Below, piece after piece: positions 9,399 to 19,089 of a stretch of DNA of 64,000 nucleotides. The notes below the pieces were generated by a model that saw only the letters and a program-made list of their open reading frames with translations, did not search any database and was not told the origin of the DNA. Source of the DNA: Peptacetobacter sp. Its GTDB lineage: Bacteria; Bacillota; Clostridia; Peptostreptococcales; Peptostreptococcaceae. How positions within the stretch are numbered: the stretch's first letter is position 1; each line of letters opens with the position of its first letter. The position numbers and the translations under genes were made by a program. The DNA lies in contig NZ_JARIBH010000076.1 in NCBI RefSeq assembly GCF_029264495.1, positions 1-64,000 of the forward strand, in the 5' to 3' direction.

Positions 9399-10112
9399 TT
9401 ATACATTTAAAATATCTAAAATATCTTTCTTAACCTTAAACGAATATTCAATATCATCTACTCTGTCTCTATCAACTTTTATTTCTACACTGACACTAGA
9501 TGGTTTATTAGAAATAACATAAATTCTATCAGAAAGTAAAATCGCTTCTTCTATATCATGAGTTATAAGCAATATAGTCGATTTAACCTGTTTTCTAACA
9601 TTTAATAACCATTTTTGCATAGAAGACTTTGTTATAGAATCTAAAGCTCCAAAAGGTTCATCTAGTAGCATAATATCATTTGAATTTATATAGGTTCTCA
9701 TGAAATTTGCTCTTTGTTTCATTCCACCTGATAATTCTTTAGGATATTTTTCTTCATATCCTTCTAAACCAAAAACTTTAAAATATTCTTTGACTTTTTT
9801 TCTGGCTTCTATTTTCTTTTCTTTTCTAAGTATAAGTGGCAATGAAACATTATCTATTATTGTTTTGTAAGGTAGTAGTAAATCTTTTTGATACATATAG
9901 CTTAAATTTCCATTTATTTCAACACTACCAGTATCTTGAGTTAAAAGTCCTGCTATTATATTAAAAATAGTACTTTTCCCACAACCACTTGGTCCTAAAA
10001 TAGATACTAATTCTCCTTCTCCTACATTAATAGATATATTTTCTATTATTTTTTCACTTCCAAATGATTTACTTATATTTTCTATTTTTATCTTATTGTG
10101 GTAAGAATTCAT
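9399..10112 (-). CDS. ABC transporter ATPase, thiamine precursor (ThiZ-like)
   Basis: This is the cytoplasmic ATPase of an importer of the nitrate/sulfonate/HMP group. Walker A is GPSGCGKST, the signature is LSGGMKQR, and Walker B is [12 protein letters not shown]. The C-terminal tail is short. The frame opens inside the end of the binding-protein gene; the ATG at 10112 (AAAGGA upstream) is preferred and overlaps that gene by about 20 bp. The partner genes suggest hydroxymethylpyrimidine or a related thiamine fragment as substrate; the ATPase itself does not prove it. Confidence 0.85.
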   Translation of the reverse strand: MNSYHNKIKIENISKSFGSEKIIENISINVGEGELVSILGPSGCGKSTIFNIIAGLLTQDTGSVEINGNLSYMYQKDLLLPYKTIIDNVSLPLILRKEKKIEARKKVKEYFKVFGLEGYEEKYPKELSGGMKQRANFMRTYINSNDIMLLDEPFGALDSITKSSMQKWLLNVRKQVKSTILLITHDIEEAILLSDRIYVISNKPSSVSVEIKVDRDRVDDIEYSFKVKKDILDILNV

Positions 10113-11097
10113 TTGTATATGCATCCTTTGCTTTCATATCTTTTTTGATAAGTCCATATTCTTTTAAGAATGCTGTATAATTATTCCAAACCTTATCTTG
10201 CATTTCACCCCATCTAGCTGCATCATCTTTATATTTTGTAGCTAAGAATTTTTGGCTTTCTATTGCTAATTTTTCATCTATCTCAGGTGCATTTTTTACA
10301 AGAATTTTAGCAGCATCTTCTGGTTTATCTATAGCGAACTGATAACCTTCTGTTGTCGCTTTCATGAATTTTTTTATTAATTCAGGATTATCTTTTATTA
10401 ATGCTTCATTAGTTATTATTACAGGTGTATAATAGTCTAATCTTTCATCAAAGTCTTTTATAGGTATAAAGTTTAAATCAAATCCTTTTAATTTAGCTTG
10501 AACTACATCCCAACCTTCATAAATCCAAGCAAAATCTACATTATTAGTTGTAGCTGTAAAGAAATCATCTTGACCTATATCAGCTATTTTTACTTTATCA
10601 AAATCTGCTTTAGATTTTTTCATAACAGATTCTATTACAGCTGGTTCAGATTGAGAACCCCATCCACCATAAATTTTATTTTCAAAATCTTTTGGTGTTT
10701 TTATATTTTTTTCAGCAGGAGATGCAAATCCTGATGTATTGTGCTGTATTACAGTTGCTATTGCTTTTATTGGAAGAGGATCATCAGAAGTTTTTGCATA
10801 TGTTACTTCTTCTTGATATGATATCCCAAAATCTGCTTTTCCTGATGCAACTAAACTAGCTGCTCCACCTTCAGGTGGCTGAACTATTTCTACATCAAGT
10901 CCTTGTTCTTTATAGTATCCGTTCTCTAATGCAGTATAAAGACCAGTGTGATTTGTATTTGGAGTCCAGTCTAGCACAACTGTAACTTTTTCTAAATCCT
11001 TATTTGCTGATTTTTCTTCTTTTTTAGAGCATCCCGAAAGTACTCCAGCTACTAAAACCCCAACTAATCCTACTGAGATAAGTTTTTTAAATTTCAT
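10093..11097 (-). CDS. Thiamine-precursor-binding lipoprotein, NMT1/THI5 family (ThiY-like)
   Basis: This is the extracellular substrate-binding lipoprotein of the importer. A lipobox (VLSGC, Cys about residue 23) follows a short hydrophobic signal. The NMT1/THI5 fold is recognisable from [21 protein letters not shown], a hallmark of HMP-binding proteins, and from [21 protein letters not shown]. The last ~20 bp overlap the ATPase gene. The family binds N-formyl-aminopyrimidine or HMP, and the adjacent MTH1187-type gene supports a thiamine link. I saw no TPP riboswitch upstream. Confidence 0.87.
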   Translation of the reverse strand: MKFKKLISVGLVGVLVAGVLSGCSKKEEKSANKDLEKVTVVLDWTPNTNHTGLYTALENGYYKEQGLDVEIVQPPEGGAASLVASGKADFGISYQEEVTYAKTSDDPLPIKAIATVIQHNTSGFASPAEKNIKTPKDFENKIYGGWGSQSEPAVIESVMKKSKADFDKVKIADIGQDDFFTATTNNVDFAWIYEGWDVVQAKLKGFDLNFIPIKDFDERLDYYTPVIITNEALIKDNPELIKKFMKATTEGYQFAIDKPEDAAKILVKNAPEIDEKLAIESQKFLATKYKDDAARWGEMQDKVWNNYTAFLKEYGLIKKDMKAKDAYTNEFLPQ

Positions 11098-11122
11098 ATT
11101 GTATCTCCTTATTTTTTATAAT

Positions 11123-11893
11123 TTATATATTTCTATTTTTTAATGCTTTTTTTCTAATCAATTGTATAACACCTACAAATATTAAACTAAATATTACTAT
11201 AAGTATTGTAGATGCAAACACTTTATCCAGTGCATATGCCTTTTTAGACCTTACCATATACACTCCAAGACCTTCTGTCCCACCTAACCATTCAGCAACA
11301 GTTGCAGCCATTACTGCATAAGTTGCCGATATTTTTAATCCAGAGAAAAGTTTTTCTGTAGACATTGGAAATTTTAAATGAATGAATGTATTTAGTTTAC
11401 TTGCATTCATTGTTTTGAATAGATTTATATAATCTTTATCTATATTTTCAAGACCATCTACAAAACTTACTAATATTGGGAAGAAACAAGTAAGTATTAC
11501 CATTAATGTTTTTGGTAATATTCCAAATCCAAACCATATTACAAGTAGTGGTGCTATTGTTATAGTAGGTATCATTTGTGTTATAAGCATAAGAGGATAT
11601 AAACACTTTCTCACAATATCTACAAAATCCATTAAAATCCCCATAATTAAAGCTATAAGTACAGCTAACATAAAACCTGACACAGACTCAAATATAGTTA
11701 CTATACTATGTTTCATTAAATTTTGATAATCTGTAAAAAATACATCTATTATATCAGTTGGTGCTGGTAAAAGATATTGTGGTATATCAAATTTAATTAC
11801 TATAAATTCCCATGCTGCTATTATAATTAAAAATGTTATTATAGGATAAGAAGCTTTTTTTAGATTATCTGTGATTTCTAAGTTTGTCCTCAA
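11123..11893 (-). CDS. ABC transporter permease, thiamine precursor (ThiX-like)
   Basis: A 256-residue membrane permease of the BPD inner-membrane family with about six helices. The EAA-type cytoplasmic loop (FKTMNASKLNTFIHLKFP) contacts the ATPase. The start is a TTG at 11893, preceded by GGGGGA at 7 bases; the gene begins within the last 29 bp of the upstream gene, so it is coupled to it. It forms the channel for the binding protein and ATPase encoded downstream. Confidence 0.87.
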   Translation of the reverse strand: MRTNLEITDNLKKASYPIITFLIIIAAWEFIVIKFDIPQYLLPAPTDIIDVFFTDYQNLMKHSIVTIFESVSGFMLAVLIALIMGILMDFVDIVRKCLYPLMLITQMIPTITIAPLLVIWFGFGILPKTLMVILTCFFPILVSFVDGLENIDKDYINLFKTMNASKLNTFIHLKFPMSTEKLFSGLKISATYAVMAATVAEWLGGTEGLGVYMVRSKKAYALDKVFASTILIVIFSLIFVGVIQLIRKKALKNRNI

Positions 11894-12155
11894 TAGTTAA
11901 TCCCCCAGCTTTTTCATCTACTCTAGCTACAGTTATTACTCTTTCACAATCTAATTCAAAAGGTAATTTGTGCATTCTTTTTATAAGTTCAAATACTTCA
12001 TCAAATTCCCCTTCAAAAGTAGTACTCATAGCTCCTATTTCATATTTTAATCCACTTTTTTCTACTAATTCTATACATGCATCTACTACTTTATACATCT
12101 GATCTTCGTTTGCATAAGGGCGTAAAGGCATTACTGCTACATCTGCTATTACCAT
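11865..12155 (-). CDS. Thiamine-binding protein, MTH1187/YkoF family
   Basis: A 96-residue cytoplasmic protein of the MTH1187 (formerly DUF77) family, with the family's MVIADVAVMPLRP start and GAMSTTFEG strand. Members of this family and YkoF bind thiamine or its pyrimidine moiety and often sit next to thiamine ABC transporters. It is the first gene of the four-gene importer operon and overlaps the permease gene. It may act as a sensor or intracellular carrier; this is inferred from context. Confidence 0.85.
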   Translation of the reverse strand: MVIADVAVMPLRPYANEDQMYKVVDACIELVEKSGLKYEIGAMSTTFEGEFDEVFELIKRMHKLPFELDCERVITVARVDEKAGGLTIEDKLRNHR

Positions 12156-12454
12156 ATTAAATCATTCCTTTCAAATCAAAAATTTTTACTATATCTATTA
12201 TACTATTACTTATTTTTTTAATCAAATTATTATTTTTTTAATTATTGTTTTTCTTTAAGTATTATTCTATAAAAACCAACATTCCTTTTCTTTTAAACTT
12301 CTATTCTGATTTTTATTTTATAATTATTAAACAGTTTATTTTCTATTTATTATTAATTTATTTTTTAATAAACAATAGATTTCAAAATTTCACTTTCTCT
12401 TTATTCTACTTTTTAATATAATTGAATTATAAATTTAAAATTAGGAGATGTATT

Positions 12455-13072
12455 ATGTTCGATAAGCAAAAAATTTTAGATAAATTAAAAAATCATAAAC
12501 CTTATATAAATGGCTATGAATCAATGAGAAGGGCTTCTGTTTATATTCCCCTTGTTAGAAAAGATGGTGAAGTTTATATTTTATTTGAAGTTAGAGCAAA
12601 AACGCTCAAACATGGACCTTCAGAAATATCTTTTCCTGGTGGAGGAATAGAAAAAGGAGAAACTCCTTTAGAAGCTGCCATAAGAGAAACAGGTGAAGAA
12701 ATTGGTTCTTATGTCAGTGATTTAAATGTTATAGGAGAACTTGATTTATTAATAACTCCTGTTAGATATATAATTCATCCTTTTGTTGGATATCTTGATA
12801 ATATAGAGCATTTAAAATTAAATAAAGATGAAGTAGATCATGTTTTTATGGTTCCCATAAAATATTTTTTAGAAAATCCTCCACAGATATACTTCAATAC
12901 TGTAAAAACTACTCCTGATAAAAAACTGCCTTTTGATATTATCCCAGGAAAAGAAAATTATAAATTTGAAGAAGGAAAATCTTCTGTATTCTTTTATAGA
13001 TATAAAGATTATGTAATATGGGGTATAACAGCAAAAATTTTATATAATTTCTTAGAATTTTTTAAAGACTAA
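12455..13072 (+). CDS. NUDIX hydrolase, CoA pyrophosphatase-like
   Basis: The NUDIX box fits the G-x5-E-x7-REuxEExGu pattern: GGIEKGETPLEAAI followed by RETGEEIGS, near residues 59-82. A conserved upstream segment (LKHGPSEISFPGG) is typical of the CoA/nucleotide-sugar pyrophosphatase branch (NudL/YeaB type). The ATG at 12455 has TAGGAGA at good spacing. The 205-residue enzyme probably hydrolyses CoA or acyl-CoA to phosphopantetheine and ADP. It is a single-gene unit transcribed away from the thiamine importer. Confidence 0.85.
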   Translation: MFDKQKILDKLKNHKPYINGYESMRRASVYIPLVRKDGEVYILFEVRAKTLKHGPSEISFPGGGIEKGETPLEAAIRETGEEIGSYVSDLNVIGELDLLITPVRYIIHPFVGYLDNIEHLKLNKDEVDHVFMVPIKYFLENPPQIYFNTVKTTPDKKLPFDIIPGKENYKFEEGKSSVFFYRYKDYVIWGITAKILYNFLEFFKD

Positions 13073-13151
13073 ATTTTATATAATATCTACTAAATATAAT
13101 ATCCACTAAAATAAAAGTTTTATAGATAGAATATCAATTTATATAAATTAT

Positions 13152-13187
13152 AAAAAGCAACTAATCTTATTTATTAGTTGCTTTTTA
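13152..13187. terminator. Bidirectional terminator
   Basis: The stem AAAAGCAACTAAT / ATTAGTTGCTTTT has a short loop and works on either strand. It separates the NUDIX gene from the convergent membrane-protein gene. Confidence 0.85.
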
Positions 13188-13281
13188 TTGACTTATATAT
13201 TTTTATTTATAGTATTTTTATTAATTATATTTTATTTAGTAGAATTTTGTATATTAAATTTTAAATATTTCATTACTATTT

Positions 13282-13746
13282 TTATAGTATAGAATGTTTT
13301 TTCACAGTATTTTCATAATTTATACCTGCTAAGAAAAATGATATAGCAGATAATGAAAGTGATAACCCTATAGCTGTGTATATTATCACAAGTGCTATTC
13401 CACTTATTAAATTAAATACTCTAAGTGATATTCCAAAAGTCATCATAAATGCCATTATAAGATATCCTTTTTTATCAAAGAAAGAAAATAAACAAGGAGA
13501 TTCATTTTCCATATTTACAATTCTTTTAGAATGTTTTTTAAACATTTTATAAAATACTTTTGAAAAGAATAGTGCAAATCCCATAAGACCTAGAATAAGA
13601 GAAATAAATCTAAAATTATCCATTGATCCAAATTCGTCTACACCTATTTTTAACACATTATATCCTGCTATTGCCCAAACTAATCCTGCTAAAAAGAATA
13701 AGTTTCTTTTATTTGTTTTTGGTTTAAATTTTTCTATATTTTTCAT
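13282..13746 (-). CDS. Small membrane protein of unknown function
   Basis: I do not recognise this 154-residue protein. It has a basic N-terminus (KFKPKTNKRN), four predicted membrane helices in two pairs, and a charged central loop (KMFKKHSKRIVN) around residues 70-85. The ATG at 13746 is preferred because AAAGGA lies 9 bases upstream; a GTG overlapping that site would add six residues. It is a single-gene unit. Function unknown. Confidence 0.7.
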   Translation of the reverse strand: MKNIEKFKPKTNKRNLFFLAGLVWAIAGYNVLKIGVDEFGSMDNFRFISLILGLMGFALFFSKVFYKMFKKHSKRIVNMENESPCLFSFFDKKGYLIMAFMMTFGISLRVFNLISGIALVIIYTAIGLSLSLSAISFFLAGINYENTVKKHSIL

Positions 13747-13929
13747 AATCTTAAATCCTTTCACAACTATATAACTTTATATTCTTTATTTACCCCTATT
13801 TTTATCTTTTAATCATTAAATCATAAAATAATTTATTCTATTTAAATATTTTTATTATGATTTATTTGTTGCAAATAATTATTTGAATAAAGCTTAAAGT
13901 TTGTGAATAAAATTTAAAAAATGAAAATA

Positions 13930-14268
13930 TTATAATATATCGTTTAAAATCTTTTGTATGTCTAGAGAATTTAAATCTTCTTTTTTAGTAAATATTACTA
14001 CATTATTTCTTTCTGCAAGTAAAACTGTTTCTTCATCAATAGATAAAGCTTCTAGTTTTGTATAGTCTATTGTAGCAACTCTATCATCTTGAAGTATAGC
14101 ATTTATTTTCATATCTCCATCTGAGGCTATGTATTCCAATATAGACATTGATATACCTGTTAATTGATTAAATGTCAATACATTTACCATATCATTAGAA
14201 TTTATAGTTCGTATTATTTCCAATATTTGTTCTTTTTTGTCCATATTCTGAAATTCTAAATTATCCAT
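13930..14268 (-). CDS. Hypothetical acidic protein, 112 residues
   Basis: No family recognised. The protein is soluble and acidic, has no signal or membrane segment, and appears alpha/beta with a helical first half. GGAGG lies 7 bases before the ATG, so it is translated. It lies in the same direction as, and about 100 bp after, another unknown gene, but a hairpin lies between them. No function is proposed. Confidence 0.65.
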   Translation of the reverse strand: MDNLEFQNMDKKEQILEIIRTINSNDMVNVLTFNQLTGISMSILEYIASDGDMKINAILQDDRVATIDYTKLEALSIDEETVLLAERNNVVIFTKKEDLNSLDIQKILNDIL

Positions 14269-14304
14269 TTTAATTCCTCCAATTAAATAAATATTATCTA
14301 TTAA

Positions 14305-14351
14305 AAATACCCATTACATCAGATTATTTATCTAATACAATAGGTATTTAT
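14305..14351 (-). terminator. Possible terminator between two hypothetical genes
   Basis: On the minus strand an outer stem AAATACC / GGTATTT encloses an inner stem TTAGAT / ATCTGA and runs into TTTTTAA. It lies after the 169-residue gene. One mismatch and A-T richness lower the confidence. Confidence 0.5.
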
Positions 14352-14373
14352 TCATCAATATATTAATTTTTAA

Positions 14374-14883
14374 TTACATACTAAGAAGTTTTTCTTCTAT
14401 ATATTCATTGAAAGGTTTATCTCCTATTTTAACCGGTCCATCACCAAAGAAATCTACTACTATATTAAAGAAGTTTATAACTAATTTATTATCATCTATA
14501 TAGCATTCATCTACATGTCCTGGTATAAATACTACTTCATATTCATCTTTAGTTAGTTTATCTTCTAAGTAATCAAGATTTAATTGTTTTACTGGTGCAA
14601 CCATCATATTTGTGAATCCTAAATCTTCAAGCATCCACATATTTTTACTCCAAAATCTACTTTCTTTTTTAGTAGGTTTGTTTAATAACTCTCTGTTTGA
14701 TATTGCAGAAAGCACTTTTCTTACAGATTCTTTTGTAAATTCATCATCATATAGATATTTCATGTCTGGATTTTCTGCTATTTCTAAGAAGAATGAATCC
14801 GCTATTTTTTCTTTTTGATGTACTGAGTCCCAAATATAAAGCATCATTTCTAAAATTTCATTTTTGATTATAATTTTAGCCAT
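14374..14883 (-). CDS. Hypothetical protein, 169 residues
   Basis: No family recognised with confidence. It is a soluble protein with a helical N-terminal half and a beta-rich C-terminal part containing aromatic and acidic residues (VVFIPGHVDECYIDD). There is no signal peptide or membrane helix. GAGGGAAT precedes the ATG at suitable spacing. Codon use matches the neighbours. Confidence 0.65.
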   Translation of the reverse strand: MAKIIIKNEILEMMLYIWDSVHQKEKIADSFFLEIAENPDMKYLYDDEFTKESVRKVLSAISNRELLNKPTKKESRFWSKNMWMLEDLGFTNMMVAPVKQLNLDYLEDKLTKDEYEVVFIPGHVDECYIDDNKLVINFFNIVVDFFGDGPVKIGDKPFNEYIEEKLLSM

Positions 14884-15071
14884 TTTAATTCCCTCTTTCT
14901 TTTTTGTGTTTTTAATACCTCACTGAGTAAAAATCATTAAGATTACCTTTTCCTATGATTCACATTAATATTATATCATAATTTTGCAATAAGTTTAAAA
15001 GATAATTAATTTAAATTTTATTTTAATTTTAAATTTTTAATTATATCTTTATGTATATTTTTAAGATAATA

Positions 15072-15134
15072 AAAATACCCCCTATATTTGAAAATTTATA
15101 ACTTGAAAGTTAATATAATCAAATATAAGAGGTA
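15072..15134 (-). terminator. Terminator of the ABC-F gene
   Basis: On the minus strand TACCTCTTATATTTG pairs with CAAATATAGGGGGTA (two G-T pairs) and is followed by TTTTTA. The rest of the ~300-bp gap upstream to 14884 is AT-rich and holds nothing else I can support. Confidence 0.75.
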
Positions 15135-15189
15135 TATAATATTTTAGGATTTAATTTTCTAGATTTAAAATCTTGTTAACATATGAAAA

Positions 15190-16815
15190 CTATTTTACTT
15201 CTCCATACATTTCTTTTAATTTAGATTGTATTTCTTTGTTTTCTATATATTCATCAAATTCCATTTTTCTATCCATAATTCCATTTGGAGTTATTTCTAT
15301 TATTCTATTTGCTAATGTTTCTATCATCTGGTGGTCATGAGATGTAAATAATATAACTCCTGGGAATTTTTCAAGTCCCTGGTTGACAGATGTTATAGAT
15401 TCTAGGTCAAGATGGTTAGTTGGATCATCTAAAACAAGTACATTAGCATTTGAAAGCATCATCTTAGAGAACATACATCTAACTTTTTCTCCCCCTGATA
15501 AAACTTTTGCTTCTTTTAAAGCTTCATCTCCAGAGAATAACATTCTTCCTAAGAATCCTCTTACAAAACTTTCACTTTTTTCTTCTGAGAACTGTCTTAA
15601 CCAGTCAACTAAAGAGTATTCACATCCATCAAAATATTTGTTATGATTTTTTGGAAGATAATCTTGAGTAGTAGTTACTCCCCATTTATATGAACCACTA
15701 TCTGGTTCCATTTCTCCCATTATTATATTGAATAAAGTTGTAGTTGCTATTTCATCTCCCATAAATACGATTTTTTCATCGTTTTCTAATCTGAAAGATA
15801 CATCATCAAGTACTTTTACTCCATCAATAGTTTTAGTTAGGTTATGAACTTCTAAAACTTCATTTCCTATTTCTCTAGCTGGTGTAAATCCAACATATGG
15901 ATATCTTCTGCTAGATGGTTTTATATCTTCAACTTGTAATTTATCAAGCTGTTTCTTTCTAGACGTAGCCTGTTTAGCTTTTGATGCGTTAGAACTAAAT
16001 CTTGCTATGAATTCTTTTAATTGAGCTATTTTTTCTTCCATTTTTTTATTTTGGTCTTTTTGTAGTTGTAATGCTAGCTGACTTGATTCATACCAGAAGT
16101 CGTAGTTACCAACATACATTTGTATTTTACCAAAGTCTACATCTACTATATTAGTACATATCTGATTTAAGAAATGTCTATCATGCGATACAACTATAAC
16201 TATAGAGTTTTCTAAGTCCATTATAAAATTATTTAACCAATTAATTGATTGGAAATCAAGGTGGTTTGTAGGTTCGTCAAGTAATAGTATTTCTGGCTCT
16301 CCAAATAATGCTTGAGCTAAAAGAACTTTGACTTTTTCTCCACCAGTTAATTCCTTCATTAATTTATGGTGCATATCTTTTTCTATACTAAGTCCCATAA
16401 GTATTTTTTCAGCATTTGTTTCAGCATCCCATCCATTTAATTCTGCAAATTCTGCTTCAAGATCTGCTGCTTTTATACCATCTTCTTCTGAAAAATCTTC
16501 TTTCATATATAAAGCATCTTTTTCCTGCATTATATTCCAAAGTCTTTCATGACCTCTTATTACAACATTTAATACTTCTTCTTCTTCATACTTGAAGTGG
16601 TCCTGTTTTAGTACAGACATTCTTTCTTTTTCTGTTATTGATACACTTCCAGTATTAGGCTCTATTTCACCTGATAATATTTTTAAAAATGTAGATTTAC
16701 CAGCTCCATTAGCTCCTATTATTCCGTAGCAATTACCTTTTGTAAATTTAAGATTTACATCTTTGTATAATTCTTTATCGCCAAATCTAAGTCCAACATT
16801 CGTTACTTGTAGCAT
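15190..16815 (-). CDS. ABC-F family ATPase (YbiT/YkpA type)
   Basis: This soluble 541-residue protein carries two ABC domains and no membrane segment. ABC-F proteins act on the ribosome as translation factors or antibiotic-protection factors. The first domain is complete: Walker A GANGAGKST, signature LTGGEKVK, Walker B ILLLDEPTNHLD. A basic linker follows near residues 250-300 (SSNASKAKQATSRKKQ). In the second domain the Walker A is degenerate (GDEIATTT, no Lys), while signature LSGGEKVR and Walker B VLVLDDPTNHLD remain. I believe the degenerate site recurs in Firmicute members, so the gene is not judged defective. Confidence 0.92.
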   Translation of the reverse strand: MLQVTNVGLRFGDKELYKDVNLKFTKGNCYGIIGANGAGKSTFLKILSGEIEPNTGSVSITEKERMSVLKQDHFKYEEEEVLNVVIRGHERLWNIMQEKDALYMKEDFSEEDGIKAADLEAEFAELNGWDAETNAEKILMGLSIEKDMHHKLMKELTGGEKVKVLLAQALFGEPEILLLDEPTNHLDFQSINWLNNFIMDLENSIVIVVSHDRHFLNQICTNIVDVDFGKIQMYVGNYDFWYESSQLALQLQKDQNKKMEEKIAQLKEFIARFSSNASKAKQATSRKKQLDKLQVEDIKPSSRRYPYVGFTPAREIGNEVLEVHNLTKTIDGVKVLDDVSFRLENDEKIVFMGDEIATTTLFNIIMGEMEPDSGSYKWGVTTTQDYLPKNHNKYFDGCEYSLVDWLRQFSEEKSESFVRGFLGRMLFSGDEALKEAKVLSGGEKVRCMFSKMMLSNANVLVLDDPTNHLDLESITSVNQGLEKFPGVILFTSHDHQMIETLANRIIEITPNGIMDRKMEFDEYIENKEIQSKLKEMYGEVK

Positions 16816-16936
16816 ATTATTTTCCTTTCTTTCAATTAATTATTTATATTTTACGAATTTCCGATTAACACAATCCTCTCTATCATATATTAAATTTCTA
16901 TTATAGTCAATATCATAGAGTTTTCTTATGAAATTT

Positions 16937-17653
16937 TTAGTTGAATAATACACATACTTTTACTTGTTCTGACTTTTCTTTAACTAAATTTGCAAATATT
17001 ACTGAACTTTTATCTCCATTACATCTTTCTTCAAATTCCATCATTAATTCTGAAATGTATTCAAAAGTAACTCTTTCATCACCCTCTAATATTATGATAC
17101 ATTTTCTAGAAATAAACTCATCTCCTGTACTTTCTATATCTTCCATTATTTTTTCTACAGCTATTTTAGATTCAGTACCATAATTTATATTCGTGCATAT
17201 ATATTTTATATCTTTGTCAGTAATCATTATATCTCTTAAATCTGTTATGTCTAAATTAAGTATAGGTTCTTCTGTTATAGATTCTGCCATCATATCCATT
17301 AAATCAGCTATTTTTTCAATATTTTTTTCTTCTGTTTTTATATATCTATCTATTTCTTCTATTTTTTTAGATTTATCTGTTGAAAAATCAAACCCTATAC
17401 ATAGAGTTTTTCTTTCTGATGCCATAAACCCTATAGCTTTTACTATTTCTATTGCTCTTTTATCTGATGAGTCAAATATAAGATATAATATTTCTATATC
17501 ATCTAATAAATTTCTTACAAAATCTTTATCTACATCTTTATCTTTATCTATTCTTTCTATATTAACATGACTTAATTCAAATTTAGATATCTCATTTACT
17601 ATTTCAATTCCTTTTTCAGAAATTCCTATTGCTTTTGATATTTTACCCATCAT
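16937..17653 (-). CDS. Degenerate FtsZ/tubulin-like protein without GTPase loops
   Basis: This 238-residue protein lines up by eye with FtsZ. The segment LNLDITDLRDIM (near residue 132) parallels the FtsZ helix MNVDFADVRTVM. KIAVEKIMEDI parallels the following helix. The C-terminal VTFEYISELMMEFEE and SSVIFANLVKEKSEQVKV parallel the last helix and strand pair of FtsZ. Missing are the glycine-rich loops near the N-terminus and the GGGTGTG tubulin signature, so GTP binding is unlikely. Two ATGs in tandem follow GGAGGAG. It is not the cell's main FtsZ. A role as a modulator of division is speculation. Confidence 0.6.
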   Translation of the reverse strand: MMGKISKAIGISEKGIEIVNEISKFELSHVNIERIDKDKDVDKDFVRNLLDDIEILYLIFDSSDKRAIEIVKAIGFMASERKTLCIGFDFSTDKSKKIEEIDRYIKTEEKNIEKIADLMDMMAESITEEPILNLDITDLRDIMITDKDIKYICTNINYGTESKIAVEKIMEDIESTGDEFISRKCIIILEGDERVTFEYISELMMEFEERCNGDKSSVIFANLVKEKSEQVKVCVLFN

Positions 17654-17757
17654 ATTTCATTCTCCTCCAAAATTGATTATTTAAATAAATTTTATTTTTC
17701 TATTGTAATCTTGATGATTTTATTGTTTATTGAATTTATTATACTATATTCTTTTAT

Positions 17758-18849
17758 TTATTCTAGAGATTCTTTTATTTTTTGAGATTCTTTTTTTATA
17801 TTTCTTAATTCATCTTCATCCATTTTATTCATGTAATAGTGTGAAATCCATGTACATATACCTGATAGTAATAGTATAAAATAATATACTAAAAAACTAT
17901 ACATAATAACAGCATATCCTATATATCTTTTTGGAAAAACTCTATTGAATATTCCAAAGAAAGTTATTTCGTTTGCTCCTACATTTCCTGGTGTTGGAAT
18001 AGGAGATATAGTCATATACAATAAAACTTGTAATGAAAATAGCATATAAAAGCTAGTTCCAGATAATTTTGATGCTTTATATATACAAAAAACTATGCTG
18101 AAATATATGAATAACTGTAAAAAAGTTAAAAATATTGTAATTATTAAAGATTTAACATCTTTTATATACATTAATATTGATTTATTGAAATCATCAATAT
18201 AATTATAACATCTTTCATTTTTATCTCTTAAAAACTTAAATATTCTAAATCTTCCTAAAGCACTAATTACAATATCTACAAATTTTTTCATTAACTTTGG
18301 ATTTAATACTATCATCATACCACCTAATATTGTAACCATATTCATAGCCATACCGAATGTTAAAAGCATTATAATATGTCTATAATCTGATACAATCATA
18401 GATTTATTTAGTAGTATAACAGCTCCACATATAAAAGTTACTACAGTTTGAAATAATACTGTTTTATTTGTCACTATAGCAACAGCTTTACTAAGACTTA
18501 TTCCATATCTATTCATTACATAAATTTGCATTGGTTGGCTACCTGATGCAAATGGTGTTACAAGATTATAATAAAGCCCCATTGTACCCATTTGTAATCC
18601 AATTGTTCGTTTTTTCTTATCTTTCTCTACAGAATTTATAATTAATTGAAAAACAAGTGTTTCTAAAATAATATATATTAAAACCAATAACATTCCAAAG
18701 AATAAAAATTTCTTATCTACAAAAGCTATTACATCAGGAATTCTCCTATAGTCTATTGTTGTAGAAACTATATATACAGTAAGTCCTATTAAAAATAATA
18801 GAAAAACATACTGCAATATATTCTTCTCTGTTTTTGTCAATTTTCTCAT
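17758..18849 (-). CDS. Flippase-like integral membrane protein (YbhN/LPG-synthase TM family)
   Basis: A 363-residue membrane protein with about eight helices of the family that includes the flippase half of lysyl-phosphatidylglycerol synthase MprF and YbhN. Family features are the PFASGSQPMQIYVMNRYG segment near residue 97 and the PIPTPGNVGANE segment near residue 290. It lacks the soluble synthase domain. These proteins are thought to flip lipids or polyprenyl-linked intermediates. AAGGGGAATAAAGG precedes the ATG. Confidence 0.83.
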   Translation of the reverse strand: MRKLTKTEKNILQYVFLLFLIGLTVYIVSTTIDYRRIPDVIAFVDKKFLFFGMLLVLIYIILETLVFQLIINSVEKDKKKRTIGLQMGTMGLYYNLVTPFASGSQPMQIYVMNRYGISLSKAVAIVTNKTVLFQTVVTFICGAVILLNKSMIVSDYRHIIMLLTFGMAMNMVTILGGMMIVLNPKLMKKFVDIVISALGRFRIFKFLRDKNERCYNYIDDFNKSILMYIKDVKSLIITIFLTFLQLFIYFSIVFCIYKASKLSGTSFYMLFSLQVLLYMTISPIPTPGNVGANEITFFGIFNRVFPKRYIGYAVIMYSFLVYYFILLLSGICTWISHYYMNKMDEDELRNIKKESQKIKESLE

Positions 18850-19039
18850 AACCTTTATTCCCCTTTGTTTTTATTCCACAATATATTAGTATACATTTTA
18901 AAAATGTTTTTGAAAATACATTATTAGTTTTTATCACTCTATTATTATAATAACTCATTTTTCTTAAGATTATATAAAAAAATTTATAAAGTTTTTAATA
19001 TAATTTTCAAATTTGTACATTATTTTTATTTTTTTTCAC

Positions 19040-19068
19040 AAAAAAGGACGAGATAAATCTCGTCCTTG
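19040..19068. terminator. Terminator of the purine permease gene
   Basis: An 11-bp perfect stem (AAGGACGAGAT / ATCTCGTCCTT) with a 2-base centre is followed by T-rich DNA on both strands; it directly follows the permease stop. Confidence 0.85.
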
Positions 19069-19089
19069 ATTTTTTATACTGATTTTTTA

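Noticed and set aside
1..9400. A CRISPR array next to the cas genes
   Set aside because: Neither flank shows direct repeats with regular spacing; the gap 9239-9362 is only AT-rich and 1-76 is a terminator.
15190..16815. ABC-F gene judged defective because the second Walker A lacks Lys
   Set aside because: All other motifs are intact, and I believe the same degenerate site occurs in Firmicute homologues of this subfamily.
18746..18958. A 70-residue frame overlapping the flippase-like gene
   Set aside because: It shares most of its length with the clear membrane-protein gene in another frame and has no ribosome site or family match.
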